Source: Malania oleifera (taxonomy: Eukaryota > Streptophyta > Magnoliopsida > Santalales > Ximeniaceae). Taken from it: DNA of 64,000 nt. Under the pieces are notes generated by a model, which had not been told where the DNA came from, ran no database searches, and was given only the letters and a program-made list of their open reading frames with translations. Positions 48,975-60,649 of the stretch are shown here, piece by piece. The number at the start of each line of letters is the position of its first letter. The stretch's first letter is position 1. Made by a program: the position numbers and the translations under genes. The stretch lies in NCBI RefSeq assembly GCF_029873635.1, contig NC_080422.1, positions 7,099,764 to 7,163,763 of the forward strand. Direction: 5' to 3'.

Positions 48975-51023
48975 TGTTAGCCTTAGGGTTACATGTTCTT
49001 AATTGTCTTATTTTGATGATAACAACCCATTAGTGGTTCTAGGTGAACTTATCTTTACATAATAAGTCATGGTAAATATAAACACAAATGCAAAGATTAA
49101 GTAAATTCTTAATAGGTTAGACATCATAAAAAATGAGGATATTATTAGCCTTGGGGGCTACATAATCATGGTTTATATGTTTTGATGATATTAGCCTATA
49201 TGTTATTCTTAGTGCATTTCATTTTTGCAAATCATGTTTAGTATAGGTTCTAGTGACGAATACATGAAGTACTTAATCAAAGGCAAATATTAGACCCAAT
49301 AGAAGTTCGAATAAGAAAAATCAAATGGACACTCACTTGAAAAAGACTCAAGCACAACCAATGAAAGTTTAATTGTTAAATTATATGTAATAAGAGCTGT
49401 GTGAGGTAGGAACATTTTGTAACTCTTGCGGGTGTGTTTCTTGCATGATTTCTGAGTAATAGTTGAGCAAATGTGTGCATACTAGGACACATGAGTTTAT
49501 AGGATTTCACCTAAAGTCACAAACTCAATATTCATGGTTTTCAAAAATAACTTATAGAGTTTGTCAAAAGAATCTTAAACTCAAAGTTGTTCTTTAAAGG
49601 GACAAGTTTTAAACATTTTGGTTTTACAATCTTCTTCATACTTAGTCCCGGTTTTAACAAAACGAGTTTTATGTCTAAGAGCTTTGTCGTGACGTTCCCG
49701 AGCGCGAACTGGATAAGGTGGTTTTAAAAATATTTTCGTGGAAAACAATGGTGTGATGGAGTTGTCACAAACCTTTTAGTGTGGTTAGAACACTTGACTA
49801 CTATCCAATCAAGGATAGAATCGGTTTGCATTACCAAAACAGGAATCGGGAGTTCGGTTATGTGATGGGAAGGTTCTCGCATCCCTTACACACCCATTCT
49901 ACGAATGATACCTAATTAATTAGAAAATTTTCCTAAATTACACTTAATAGTTTTTATTTACTCCTTTAGAAAAATTACACAACACTAATGCAAATAATAA
50001 ACCATGTAAATATAATATAATTATTCCCTCATAACCGAGGTATGCGAAACTTTGAAAAGCTCATATCCTTTTGTTGCAATTATCGAGATCAAAAAATCGA
50101 GAAGATGTGTTACAAAATACACTCCCAAAATTTTGAAATTTGAAGGATTTTTCTAAGTATGAAAATACTATCTTGGAAGGTTTCTGAATTCATTTGGGGT
50201 AAAAAAGGAATCTCAAAAATGATTTTCAAGTCTCAAACTATTTTTCCTAATTTTTTTTTGTGATTTTTTCATATTTAGCCTAAATTTTCAAATAGATAAC
50301 GTTATATAAAAATGAATAAAAAAAATACTAGATAACTAGTTTAAACCGGTTAAGTGGGTCAAACGGTTCGTAGAGGAGTTAACGAGAGATTTAGGTTCAG
50401 GGTTGAACCTAACCTTGGGTTTGAGTCCCCGTATTCACAACTTTATACTCAATCTATCATATTTTAGAATGTAACCCAGGAAGGGAAAGTCTATAGTTTT
50501 ACCTCTCGTCTTCCTCTCCTTTGGTCTTCTTTTCCTATCAATAAGTCTACAAGGGTCAGTCTATAGCGTCCTTCCCGAGGTGGATCTTGAGCTCTGAATT
50601 GAGGCACTACGGAGTGCTTTCTTCAGATGGGATGACCCGACACTAGTAGGAGACGAGATCGGTCGACTACTTGATCTCCCGAGAGAATGGAACGTAGCCT
50701 CATCACTCACTCACAAAGAGAGAGTGAAACTTCACCAACCTAACAATATAAGACTTCAATATATTCAAAATTTTATCCTCCCTTGTGCTTACAATAAGAA
50801 GACTATTGATAGACTTACCTTGGGGCAAACATGGGAAACAAGACATAGGGAAATAATTATGAGGGGAACAAAACATGGGGTAAAAAATAATGAGAAAAAT
50901 ATACCATGGGGTGAATAATTATGAGGGGAACAAAGCATGGGGCAAACAATTATGAGGGGAATATAGCTTGAGGTGAATAATTATGAGGGAAACAAAGCAT
51001 GTTTGCATTTTACAAATTAAATA

Positions 51024-51057
<34 letters not shown>

Positions 51058-52467
51058 CAAATATACGTTAAGTGCGACCCAAGCCGTGTGGGGCCCATGA
51101 AGCCGTGAGGAGCCTAATGGAGATGTCTGGGGCCCACAAGCCATGTGGCCCCCCTAGGTTTAGAACTTGAACTCGCTTTGGTGAATTGGATCCCCGTTCT
51201 ATCAATCAAAATGATCTAGTAAAAATTTGGGTGTCTACCAGCTTCATGAAAGTCAAGCATATTTTCATAAAGGACATGAAAGCTTATAAGATATCGAAAC
51301 GAGCTTTCAAATATATTTCATAAACAAGATATCTTATATTTATGGTGAAACTCTTTTGAACAAGTATTTAACTTAATTGGACTTAATACATTTCATATAT
51401 TTTTGTCCAAGAATGTTTTAAGTGTTTAAAAGACTTTTTGGTTGGGTTTAAAACCAAAGTTATGCACCTATCAAATTTCCTGAATACCATTTGGTATTTG
51501 GGGCATAATTTTTAATAGAAGAGTCCAAAAAGCATGATCATGGTGTCCTTGAAAAACTAAGAAAAAATTTCACAACTTTTATGTTGATGACTTTTTCCGA
51601 TTCAGGGGTCTAGTTGACCAGAGTAGGGGACTAGTCGACTAGTGATAGCTAGTAACTAAAACATATCTTTCTGCCAGTACCTGGTCAACCAGTGCAGGGG
51701 ACTAGTCAACCAGTGGGGTGACTAGTCGACCAGTGAGGGTGGCTAGTCGACCAGTGGTCTCATGAACAGCGCAATAACGACTAGAAAACGACTAGTTCTC
51801 AAGCAAATCACATGGCATTTGCTCCAACGGCTAATTAACGTTCATATTGACCCTTTGGCTATAAATACAAGTTATTAGGCTTGTTTAGACATGTTTTGAG
51901 CATTATTGATCATATTGGTGAAAAAATATCATTTTACCCAAACCTAACACTTTGCATTTTAGTCATTCATTCACAAGTGCTCAATTCTCTCTTGCTTATT
52001 AATCTTGTGTGATTCAATCCTTGAGAGAATAGTGTGAGATTGATTGTATTTGATATTAGCTCAGTTGAGGAGCATTCTTTTGTATTTCCATCATCTTGTT
52101 AGGTTCTTTGTGAACCGTTCTTGTAAGATTCTTTGTGAACCGCTTGGAGAAGGCTCTTTGTGAGCACAGGAGGAATTTGTTCCTGAGTGTAAGACTTTTC
52201 CGCTGGTGAAGGAGATCGTATAGTGGAATCCTTGAGTTGGTATCAAGGCGTGAATGTAAGCTTAGTGCCGAACCACGTAAATATATAGGTGTCGATCTTC
52301 TTTCCCTATATTCTTTAATTTGTGTCTTGTGCATGATTTTATTTTATCTATTGTAATATAATTACTTGCAATCTTACTAAGAATTTTGTTTTGTAGAGAA
52401 AATCGAAATACATGAAAAGAGTTCATTCCCCCCCCCCCTTCCGACTCTATACTACCAGGTTGGGACA
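48975..52467 (+). mobile_element. Copia LTR-like block (SIRE/Maximus-like), compound
   Basis: It begins TGTTAGCCTTAGGG with TTTTGATGATAACAA nearby and ends in a C-run, CTTCCGACTCTATACTACC and GGTTGGGACA, the same plan as the solo LTR at 38893-40851. A second LTR-type start near 49145 and a distinct block at about 49620-51238 (ending GGGTGTCTACC, reminiscent of Tat/Athila-type LTR ends) suggest one insertion within another. It carries GACTAGTCGACCAGTG-like words (51610-51770) and a TATA-like GGCTATAAATACAAG. No coding parts. Boundaries and target duplication are uncertain. Confidence 0.5.
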
Positions 52468-52469
52468 TT

Positions 52470-53340
52470 TAACATGGTTAATTATAAATAATATTATACA
52501 ATTTTAATTAATATGTTTATAATTTAAAATTTAAAGGATAGTTCCATTAATTTTCTAATTAAAATTTAAATATTTTCTATTAACTTAAAAAAACATAATA
52601 TTATTATAATTTTACTGTGCAATTTATAACATATTAGTTATTATAATTCAAATCTAGATTGAACAAGAACTATTTTAAAATTAAAATTTCAAATTTAATT
52701 AATAATGTTATTTTATCATAATTTAATATGATAGTAATATGTTATAAATATAAATTAATAACAAGATTAATGAAGAAAAAGAACCATATATAAATTTAAA
52801 ATTAACATTAAATAAACTAAAATTTTAATTTAGTTATTAGTACTATTTTTAGCATAAATTAATATGTCAATTATATGTTATAAATGTATATTAATAACAA
52901 GATTTTTTTAATTATAAATAATATTATACTATTTTAGTTAATATGTTTATAATTTAAAATTTAAAGGATAGTTACATTAATTTTCTAGTTAAAATTTAAA
53001 TATTTTCTATTAACTAAAATAATATAATATTATTATAATTTTACTATGTAATTTATATCATATTAATTATTATAATTCAAATTTGGATTGAATAAGAACT
53101 ATTTTAATTAAAATTAAAATTAAATAAATTAATTAAAATTTTAAATTTAATTAATAATGTTATTTTAGCATAATTTAATTTGATAATAATAAATATACAT
53201 TAATTACAATATTATTATTAATTAAAAATAATAATCTTGTATTATTATTTTTATATAAAATACTTAAATTTTCATTATAAAGAGTAAAAATAATTATTAC
53301 TAAAAAATTAATAATATTTGTAATTTAGAATATGTTTAAA
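52470..53340. repeat. AT-rich tandem duplication (430-bp offset)
   Basis: ATTATAAATAATATTATAC at 52481 recurs at 52911 and the following roughly 280 bp match closely. Same family as 32780-33480 and 48420-48970. Confidence 0.75.
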
Positions 53341-53450
53341 AATAATCATATAGTACTCCATTATAAAAACAAGTATCCAAATACCATTTATTTTAAATTC
53401 AATCAAATACCAATTATAATTTTCAGCACTTTTCTAATTCAGCACTTATT

Positions 53451-53481
<31 letters not shown>

Positions 53482-54237
53482 TTTTTTAAAAACACATTTA
53501 CTCTACTTCTTATTCCTATACGTTCCCTTGGGTTCACATTCACTTTCAACCCTCATTTTAATTGCTATTATCCATATAGCATATATTAAAATTGAGTTTC
53601 ATTATTCTAAAGACGTGCTTAAAAGATTGTCATATACCTTCCTTATATTCATTAAATTGATCCGAACAAGTTTTGGGTCGGGTTTGGATTGGCCATGCAT
53701 GTTTAAACAAGCAAAGATTATTTTTTTTTCTTTATTTGATCAAATTGTTTAGTAGGTTTTGGATGAATTTGTGCTAGAGGGCAGGTGTGATCAGTAAGGA
53801 TTATTTTTCTTGATCGATTTCTATGAATTTCATTGACCTAAATTGATCCGGCACAAAGTTTGGAGACTTTTCAAGTGTTAAATTTAGATTTTACACTTTG
53901 GATTAATTTAAATTTTTGTATATTTAGACAAAACTCGATATGGATTTGGTTAAATTATAATACAAAATTACATCGGGTTTTAATTAAATTCATGCTAATA
54001 TAGGTTTAACACGTGAAATCTCTACTCGTAATTACAATCTTTTATGTGTCTTTTGAACTAAAATGCAATCTAAAAATGTTCTATGACCACAAATTAACTC
54101 CTTTTTTTTAGTAGATTATACAGAGTGCAGTCGATAATTAAGAGGGCTAGTTTAAAACCCTGTAATAATCATGGAGCACCTCATTAGGCTAATGAAAATT
54201 ATGTACGACCAATCCACAATATACCTTCCACTTTTTT
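53341..54237. other. AT-rich spacer
   Basis: Includes a (TA)n tract (53456-53480). Nothing else is recognised. Confidence 0.5.
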
Positions 54238-54250
54238 AACATTTACAAAT

Positions 54251-54464
54251 GCATGACGCAGTTGGGTTGACTCAAGTGGTAAGGGCGACTTTTGACTTTA
54301 ATAACCTCAAGGTCATGGATTCGATCTTTCTTGAGAGTTTATTCCAGTGAATTACCAGAAGTGCGTCAATGGGCAGACGACTTTCACCATCTTAGATTTG
54401 GTGCCACACCATTGTGTCCAAAGTGGCGCGATGGTGACTGGAGTCCACGAGTCATAAAAAAAAA
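54251..54464 (+). mobile_element. tRNA-derived SINE with 13-bp target duplication
   Basis: The head has an A-box-like GACTCAAGTGGTAAGGG and a B-box-like GGTCATGGATTCGATC. The body is unlike Au SINEs, and the 3' end is a poly(A) run. Exact duplication AACATTTACAAAT flanks it (54238-54250 and 54465-54477). Confidence 0.9.
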
Positions 54465-55032
54465 AACATTTACAAATTGATGAGATTTAAAAATTATGAA
54501 TTTATTTCAAGTGAAGAGGCTATCTATTATACCTTCTTTTCTTTTTTTTTTTTTTCATTTTTGAGTGTTTCACCGAAGTTGACACTTATTTTTTTAAAAT
54601 TAAAATCACCCCTCTACTTCATTCGAAAATTCCTTATTTTAAGTGATTGTCATGTATTTATTTTTTAAAATTATTTATATCGCCATAATTAATTAGAGTA
54701 AGAGATAGTTTCAATAATATTTTCTCTCCTCGTTATGTCTAAAATCTTTCCAACTTGAAAGAGTGAATTTTGAATTACAAATTTATATGAATTTAAAAAT
54801 AAATCAACACAATTTAATATTATTTTTTCTTTAAGTTAGCACAAGTCTAGAGTTAAAATCCGAGATTTATGTTTTCAAGCAAACAAGTATCGAGTGTGCA
54901 CCGTCGACCAATAAAATTTGTACGTATTTCGAGAGCACTTGAAACAACTGCGCCCTACACATACGGAGCATGCTGCCAACTTGCCACAACAAGAAGTATA
55001 AAATAAAATTAATTGCGAGAGGAAGACGTGCC

Positions 55033-55104
55033 ATCAGAGTGGCGCAGCGGAAGCGTGGTGGGCCCATAACCCACAGGTCCCAGGATCGAAACCTGGCTCT
55101 GATA
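55033..55104 (+). tRNA. Initiator tRNA-Met (CAT)
   Basis: 72 nt, no intron. The acceptor stem ATCAGAG pairs with CTCTGAT, the D-arm is GCGCAGCGGAAGCG, the anticodon arm is TGGGCCCATAACCCA with CAT at the centre, and the T-arm holds the eukaryotic initiator feature ATCGAAAC in place of TTCGAAT. The discriminator base is A. A run of five T's at 55120-55124 is the likely pol III terminator. It starts cytosolic translation and is also the primer tRNA for the Copia element at 11603-15081. Confidence 0.97.
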
Positions 55105-55659
55105 TGTAGAGTGGCTTCCTTTTTCACATTTCTATTTTTCTACTCTCCAAACGTTGCCTGTGGTTTAGCTTCTGAATATTTAAATGCTCGGAGACTTTTC
55201 CCAGTTGCTAACTTGCTATTTCCTAATTTTGCGGCATTATGCATTGACAGAATTTATTCGACTCTCAGAGAGAGAGGTCCAAGCAGAATAATGACTAATT
55301 CCCATTTGCAACTTGTACAAACATGCTTACAAGTATATATATATATATATTCACTCAACTCTTCATTTTTATGTTTGGAAGCAAACGTCCTAGCGCATTA
55401 TAACTCCAGCTTCCTGTGTTTAACATATTTTACCAAGTAATGGAGAGAGATTAAAACATTCATCCCCATTACCATTACAATGGCTTCATATTCTATGAAG
55501 TGAGTACGCTCTTATTCATTTCAACACTGCATATACAGTTACCATTGATTGAGCATTATTTGGTAACTAACACAAAAAACATCAAATGGGTATTATTAGT
55601 TTTTGCTTCATTTCACATGGAGCTTGCAAGTAGGTGTCAAGGTGATCAAATGATCATCA

Positions 55660-58188
55660 TCAAGTCGAGGGGATGACAGAGAGCTCCAGCCGACCCGTCC
55701 ACTCCTCGCCTGGCCTCAAGTTGATTGGTTTCTCAATTGCTGCCCCATCCACACACAGCATCTGTTTGTATTCCTCGTCCCCGAAATCAACCATGGATTT
55801 AGATTTCTTTTCCCATGGATTCCAGACAACTGTGAAAAAGCATCAAAGGCTAGTAAGGTTAAACAGATTGCAGATTTTACATTCTCAATTACAGAATTTC
55901 GAAGTTCTTTGTGGCCGGATGCCTTGTCCTCTAACCTCTGTTAAGCTTTTGTGGAGCCTAGTTGCGTTCAATCTGGATGATGATCCGACTTTTCTTTAAT
56001 GAGAGATTTCTATCCTCGCTCCATGGACTAAGCCTTAGGATAGAAATCTCTCATTAAAGAAGAGTCGGGTCATCATCCAGATTGAACGCAACCAGACTCC
56101 ACAAAAGGCCAACATATTCTCTCTATTTTGTTTTTCACAGGTTTCAGGAATTTGTTGTTAATTCCCAACGACCTCCTCTATGCTAAAAGGCATAGCCATA
56201 TTACTCTGAAGTCTAACTCAATTGGGCGTCTCAACTTCCATTCAAGTCAGGCATATGATTATCATAATCCATACTCAGAAAGTTACCGGTACTCTTGTTT
56301 CACAGTAGAAAGATACGAAGCTCGTGACAAAATATGCAATTGTTATGTTAAGAAAGAGAGGTGAATTTGCTCAATATAAACACTTCAATTATTCTAGTTG
56401 GATGCAGTTAATAATGTCAACCATGTGGCTTTTCAATACCAAAATGAAGAAAAGAAGCTTACCGACATCTGGAAGCCCGCCCTTCCTTATGAAAAAAGTT
56501 CGCTTCTTTTCGTGATCAAAAACTGCAATCATTTTTGGAGAACTAAGATAAACTCGATCGACCTGCAAATGAGAAAGAAACATGTAGGCATGTAGTCCGA
56601 TTAGTCTCTAATAACATTTCCAAGTCTAGGGCAACAAAAATTCTCTGAAGTGTTTAAGGTAATACATCACCTCAGATTCAAATGTTAGGGCATCTCCTTG
56701 TTCGGTGAAGCGCTCTTTCTGGAATAGATTGTCAAGATAGTCTAGAGTTTCCAGCCCCTCTACTCTTACTTCACTGTTAGACATGTTGTAGTCATTTAAA
56801 GTTCATATCACATTGGAAAAAAAGAGAAAAAAAAAAAAAATTTGCACTGCTTCATTAGAATTGTGGTGAATGGTTATGAGAATTCCAACAAGAACAACTG
56901 GAATAGGGGTAGAAAACTTCATACAATACCTGATATCAGGAACCGAGAAGTATGTACGATATGCAAATGAGAAACTAAATGGCTTGCCATTGATATTCCT
57001 AATGCGCGAAATTAAGTTGAGATTCCCCTCAGCGGCCAGAGACACCCTTAGTCGTAATTCAAAACTGAAAAGAAACATTTTTGCTCAAATAAGATATGCT
57101 CATTTGTATCAAGTTGCCCAATGAAGATTTGTTCAAAATTTTAAGTATGCATGGTCACATAACTATTGATGACTTCAGAAATGCCAAAAGAGTTTTGCTT
57201 GAGACCATACCTATGTGGCCAGACCTTAAGGTCTTCCTCAGATGGTTTGAGCAGCAAGTCAACATGGGCATTTCCATTGGAGTCCTTGGGATGCAGTGGT
57301 GGAGGATTCTCATCAATTATCCAAATCTTGTTCCTGGCGAACCCGTGTTGCTCTAAAGATCCACGGGTTCCGAACTTGAAATTTTGAAGCAATGGTTCTC
57401 AGTTAGATACAAATCAAATTCGCTACCAGACCTGAATATATCGATTAAGCTTTTAAATACCTGTGGAAAACAAATCGGTATTCCTCCGCGTACGGGTTTT
57501 GGTGGCTTGAAGATTGCCTGCAGTAAGTGACACCCAATAATACAAACAAAACTGGATTTCTTATTATATCAGCATTGTCATCCTGATCCAGACAATTATT
57601 CAAGCCTCGCTGAATTTTTCTTTTTCTTGATTTGGGCTTGTGTGGATTGAACAATAAGATATTGGAATAGTCAGAGAACAACTATATAAAGATGAATTTG
57701 AGAGTAAGAAAGAAAAAAAAAATGTATGTGCTTCAATTCAAGAGTTCTTCAACAAGTACTGGAAACCTATTAACGAAAAAGAGAGGAACTAAAAAGTGCA
57801 CCTTACTACTTGTGAATAACAATTCTTCTCCTCGGTCAGTTCGCCACGAGAGAACCTGTCCTCCATGCAAGCTAACCTGGATAAACACAGCATTTACAGA
57901 AATCATCAGGACACAATCAATACTCCTCTGAGCATTAAAACTAGAACTTCTGTTTGGCTCAGTATGTCTTATAACCAGAGTGACCGATCCAATACTTCAT
58001 TCTGGAAATAGTGCATTGATGAAAAAAAAAAAATGCTCAATCTTGCCAAGACAAGTACCAACAGCACAAAAAGGAAGGTGGAATAATTGGCATCTAACCC
58101 GAACCAAAGCCCCTCGAGGATTCCGAAGAATGACTTGATCGATTCCGTTCTTGTCCTTCAAAACTTCGATTGCTCCTCTCTGATCCAT
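55660..58188 (-). CDS. Putative glucose-6-phosphate 1-epimerase, eight exons
   Basis: Predicted to interconvert alpha- and beta-hexose-6-phosphate (aldose 1-epimerase superfamily, YMR099c type). Exons: 58099-58188, 57802-57876, 57461-57517, 57211-57374, 56930-57064, 56671-56773, 56463-56562, 55660-55829. All junctions are GT-AG, phases agree, and the product is 297 aa. Start: ATG 58188 (MDQRGAIEVLKDKNGIDQVI). Motifs: VSLHGGQVLSW, RGGIPICFPQFG, SLEQHGFARNK, ISRIRNINGKPFSFSFAY, VEGLETLDYLDNL, RFTEQGDALTFESE, VVWNPWEKKSKSM, MLCVDGAAIEKP. No targeting peptide, so probably cytosolic. Odd point: the family motif AYHTYF reads AYRTYF (residue about 160), replacing the histidine expected to act in catalysis. 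All other features look intact. The intron before the last exon contains a long hairpin. Confidence 0.95.
55946..56107. repeat. Near-perfect hairpin in epimerase intron 7
   Basis: Arms 55946-56016 and 56037-56107 (71 bp each) are inverted copies with about four substitutions over the inner 68 bp. The loop is 20 bp. Either strand's RNA would fold into a long, almost unbroken stem, as in young MIRNA genes or inverted-duplication small-RNA loci. No target duplication or TIR marks it as a MITE. Confidence 0.9.
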
Positions 58189-58420
58189 TTCAAAAACACA
58201 ACAGAGATATAAATAGGAAGAAACAAGAAAATTTCACACAACTCTCTCTCTCTCTCTCTCTCTCAACCCAGAAGAGGACTTAGAACAGACTCGATCCCAT
58301 AGCGAAAGAGAGCAATTGCTGAGAGGTAGATAAAGCTCCGCAGTCACAGCAGCAGCTGCAAGACACAACTTTTACACTATGACCTTTCCTTGACGACTGA
58401 CAAGGCAATAGTCTCGTGAG
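58189..58420 (-). promoter_or_regulatory. Epimerase 5' leader
   Basis: Upstream of ATG 58188 there is a (CT)n tract (58241-58263; GA on the mRNA strand), consistent with a plant 5' leader. The transcription start is not determined. Confidence 0.4.
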
Positions 58421-59369
58421 GGAAAACCAAAACCCCAACTACCAATTAACTACCATTTTCTCTTTTCACCAGTAAAAGTGCTAGAAGTGCAAAACCCCAT
58501 CAAGCTCACACATACGCAGAACAAAAATCTGAACTTCTTCAAATTTTCAGAGGCTCAAATTCAAAGATAAGACAATATCAGCATAAAAAAAAATGATACC
58601 CAGATGACCAAATTCTCCACAATCTCAGAAAACAACGCCAAATGGTTCAGAATGAAACCATGGATAGAGCCAGAGAGGTCCAATCAATGGTTCAAATGCA
58701 CTTTTCAAACCAAACATCATTTGGAATAGTCATGCCCAGAGGAAGATGAAGAAGAAAAATTGAAACCCAACACGAAAATCGCCAGAAATGTAAATTCGAA
58801 GGGTCAAAATAGCTTTTTAAACAAAATAAATAAATAAATAAACTAGTGTATGACAACGGAGGGTCAGATTTGGATAATTAAAGGATAATCCTAATATAAT
58901 TATATAAATACACACCACTTGCATTAAAAAAGAAGGAAAACAAAAAAGAGAGTCCAAGAAATCCTAATGAGACTCTGAAACAGTGAGATCCATTGGCCTG
59001 CAAGAGTCTGAAGGCGCCACTATTATTAGTTGCTTACCTGATTTAACGACCATAGAATAAAAATAAGAAATCTAGTTTTTACCACAAAAAGCTTTCCTAT
59101 TTTGACTTCAGGCTCAAAAATTTTTGCCCCGACACACTTAACCTGTAGCATGATCCTAAAATAATAAATATCTGTATATGTGCAGGTGTTATATATGTAT
59201 GCTTATGTGTTTTTTTATTATTATTACATATTCATTGTTTTTAAATGTATTTTTTCCTTTTTTTTATTTGTCAGAATACATATTAGGCCCTAAACATTTG
59301 ACTATATTAGTCCTCAAGATTTTAAATTTTGTAATTAAACACGTTTGCACTTTTATTTTTAGTCTTTTT
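58421..59369. other. Promoter-side spacer
   Basis: AT-rich DNA upstream of the epimerase gene. No other feature is recognised. Confidence 0.4.
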
Positions 59370-59902
59370 TATTAGTACCAGAGGAGTTCCCCAGTGAACT
59401 TGATACATATGGATGAACACTAATTTGACCCAAAAACTTAAATTTATTAATCATCCTATATTTAATTTTTCAATGTGAAACAAACTTACAAGTAGAATTC
59501 TCAACAATCTCTCTCTCATTTGTAAGTTTTAACCATTCCCCTTTAAATGGAAGCTATCCATCTACCAGCCCTCGATCACATACGGATTTGTTTACCAGAC
59601 CTAGGTGCTCCTTATTGGTCTCAGTCACACACTTGGTCCTTCATATTTTAGTATGTCAAGAGAATTTGCTTTACATCCCAACTTTATGATATCGTTTGCT
59701 CACCCAAAGTTACAAATCGTCGGCTCGGATACCACTTATTAGTGTCAAAGGTGTCCATGAATGGGGCTTCATATACATGATAAGCATAACTTAATCGAAA
59801 AATTTAAATCTATTGAGTCTTGGACACAACTATATATGCAAGCACCCCTCCTTCAATCTAATTTTTCAATGTGAGACAAATTCACAAGCAAAATTCTCAA
59901 CA
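59370..59902 (-). mobile_element. TRIM-like miniature LTR element
   Basis: Direct terminal repeats at 59370-59506 and 59737-59902. On the minus strand both start TGTTGAGAATT and share TTTGT(T/C)TCACATTGAAAAATTA, and both end near ACTAATA. Inside, a primer-site-like GTGGTATCCGAGCC (59721-59734) lies next to the right repeat and the purine tract AAATGAGAGAGAGA next to the left. At about 530 bp without coding capacity, it fits TRIMs. Flanks are T-rich, so the target duplication cannot be judged. The terminal repeats are well diverged, so it is old. Confidence 0.72.
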
Positions 59903-59949
59903 ATTTTGATTTCTCATTTTTAATTTTTTGTAATTTAGACCTTAACATT

Positions 59950-60649
59950 TATTGGGGAAATATTATATATGAACAATTCCCACAAGTAAATGAATGGAGT
60001 AATGCAAATGATAAATAAAAAATAAGACACAAGAAATTTAACGTGGTTCCCTCAAATGTTGAGGTATGTCCACGGGGCACGGCAGTCCAAATCCACTATC
60101 ACCAAATATGTTGTACAAAGTGAATACAAAAGGCATAAGCCTTACAAATATACAAGAGTGTATAAACAAATGTAACAAGATGGAAATGCCTCACCAAATA
60201 TTCTGAACAAAGCTCCCCAAAGAACCAACCAAAATAACACATCCAGTAAAATGCTAATATGTTGTAAATAAAAAATAGCCGGAGTCACATGAAGAAGAAG
60301 CAGCAACAGCTTGCTGCAGCGAAGAAGACGACCGGCACTGGTGCTAGCTACAGGCGTGGGGAAGCTACAGATGTGAGTGAAATAGAATGGAGAAAAAAAC
60401 TAACGATCTGCTGGCTGCTGTAAGTGTAAAAAACCAAATGGAGGAGTTGCTGTAGAAAAAAAAAAAAGAGAATGAAAAATGAAGAGACACCCCAGCTACT
60501 ACTGCGCATGACTCCTTTATTTGGAGTTCCAGAATAGGCTACTGCACATGGCTTTTGATATCGAGTTTCTAATATAGCATGCTCCAACAAAACATTAAAG
60601 AAAGGAGCCTTTTCAAGGCATTAGGCCCCACAAGGAGGGAAACCCAACA
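59950..60649 (-). repeat. Copia 3' LTR
   Basis: About 700 bp. It starts on the minus strand TGTTGGGTTTCCC next to the purine tract GGGAGGGGAAGATT. Its other end, near ATTTCCCCAATA, is set by similarity to the TG..CA rule and is less certain. Confidence 0.75.

Noticed and set aside
54970-55440. 156-residue plus-strand frame
   Set aside because: It reads straight through the initiator tRNA gene and a (TA)n tract, so it is not protein coding.
55673-55999. Plus-strand frame opposite the last epimerase exon
   Set aside because: Antisense of a well-supported exon and continuing into the intronic hairpin; no homology recognised.
59370-59902. Reading the duplicated segments as a simple tandem repeat
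   Set aside because: A primer-site-like sequence and purine tract sit at the expected inner edges, which fits a TRIM better.
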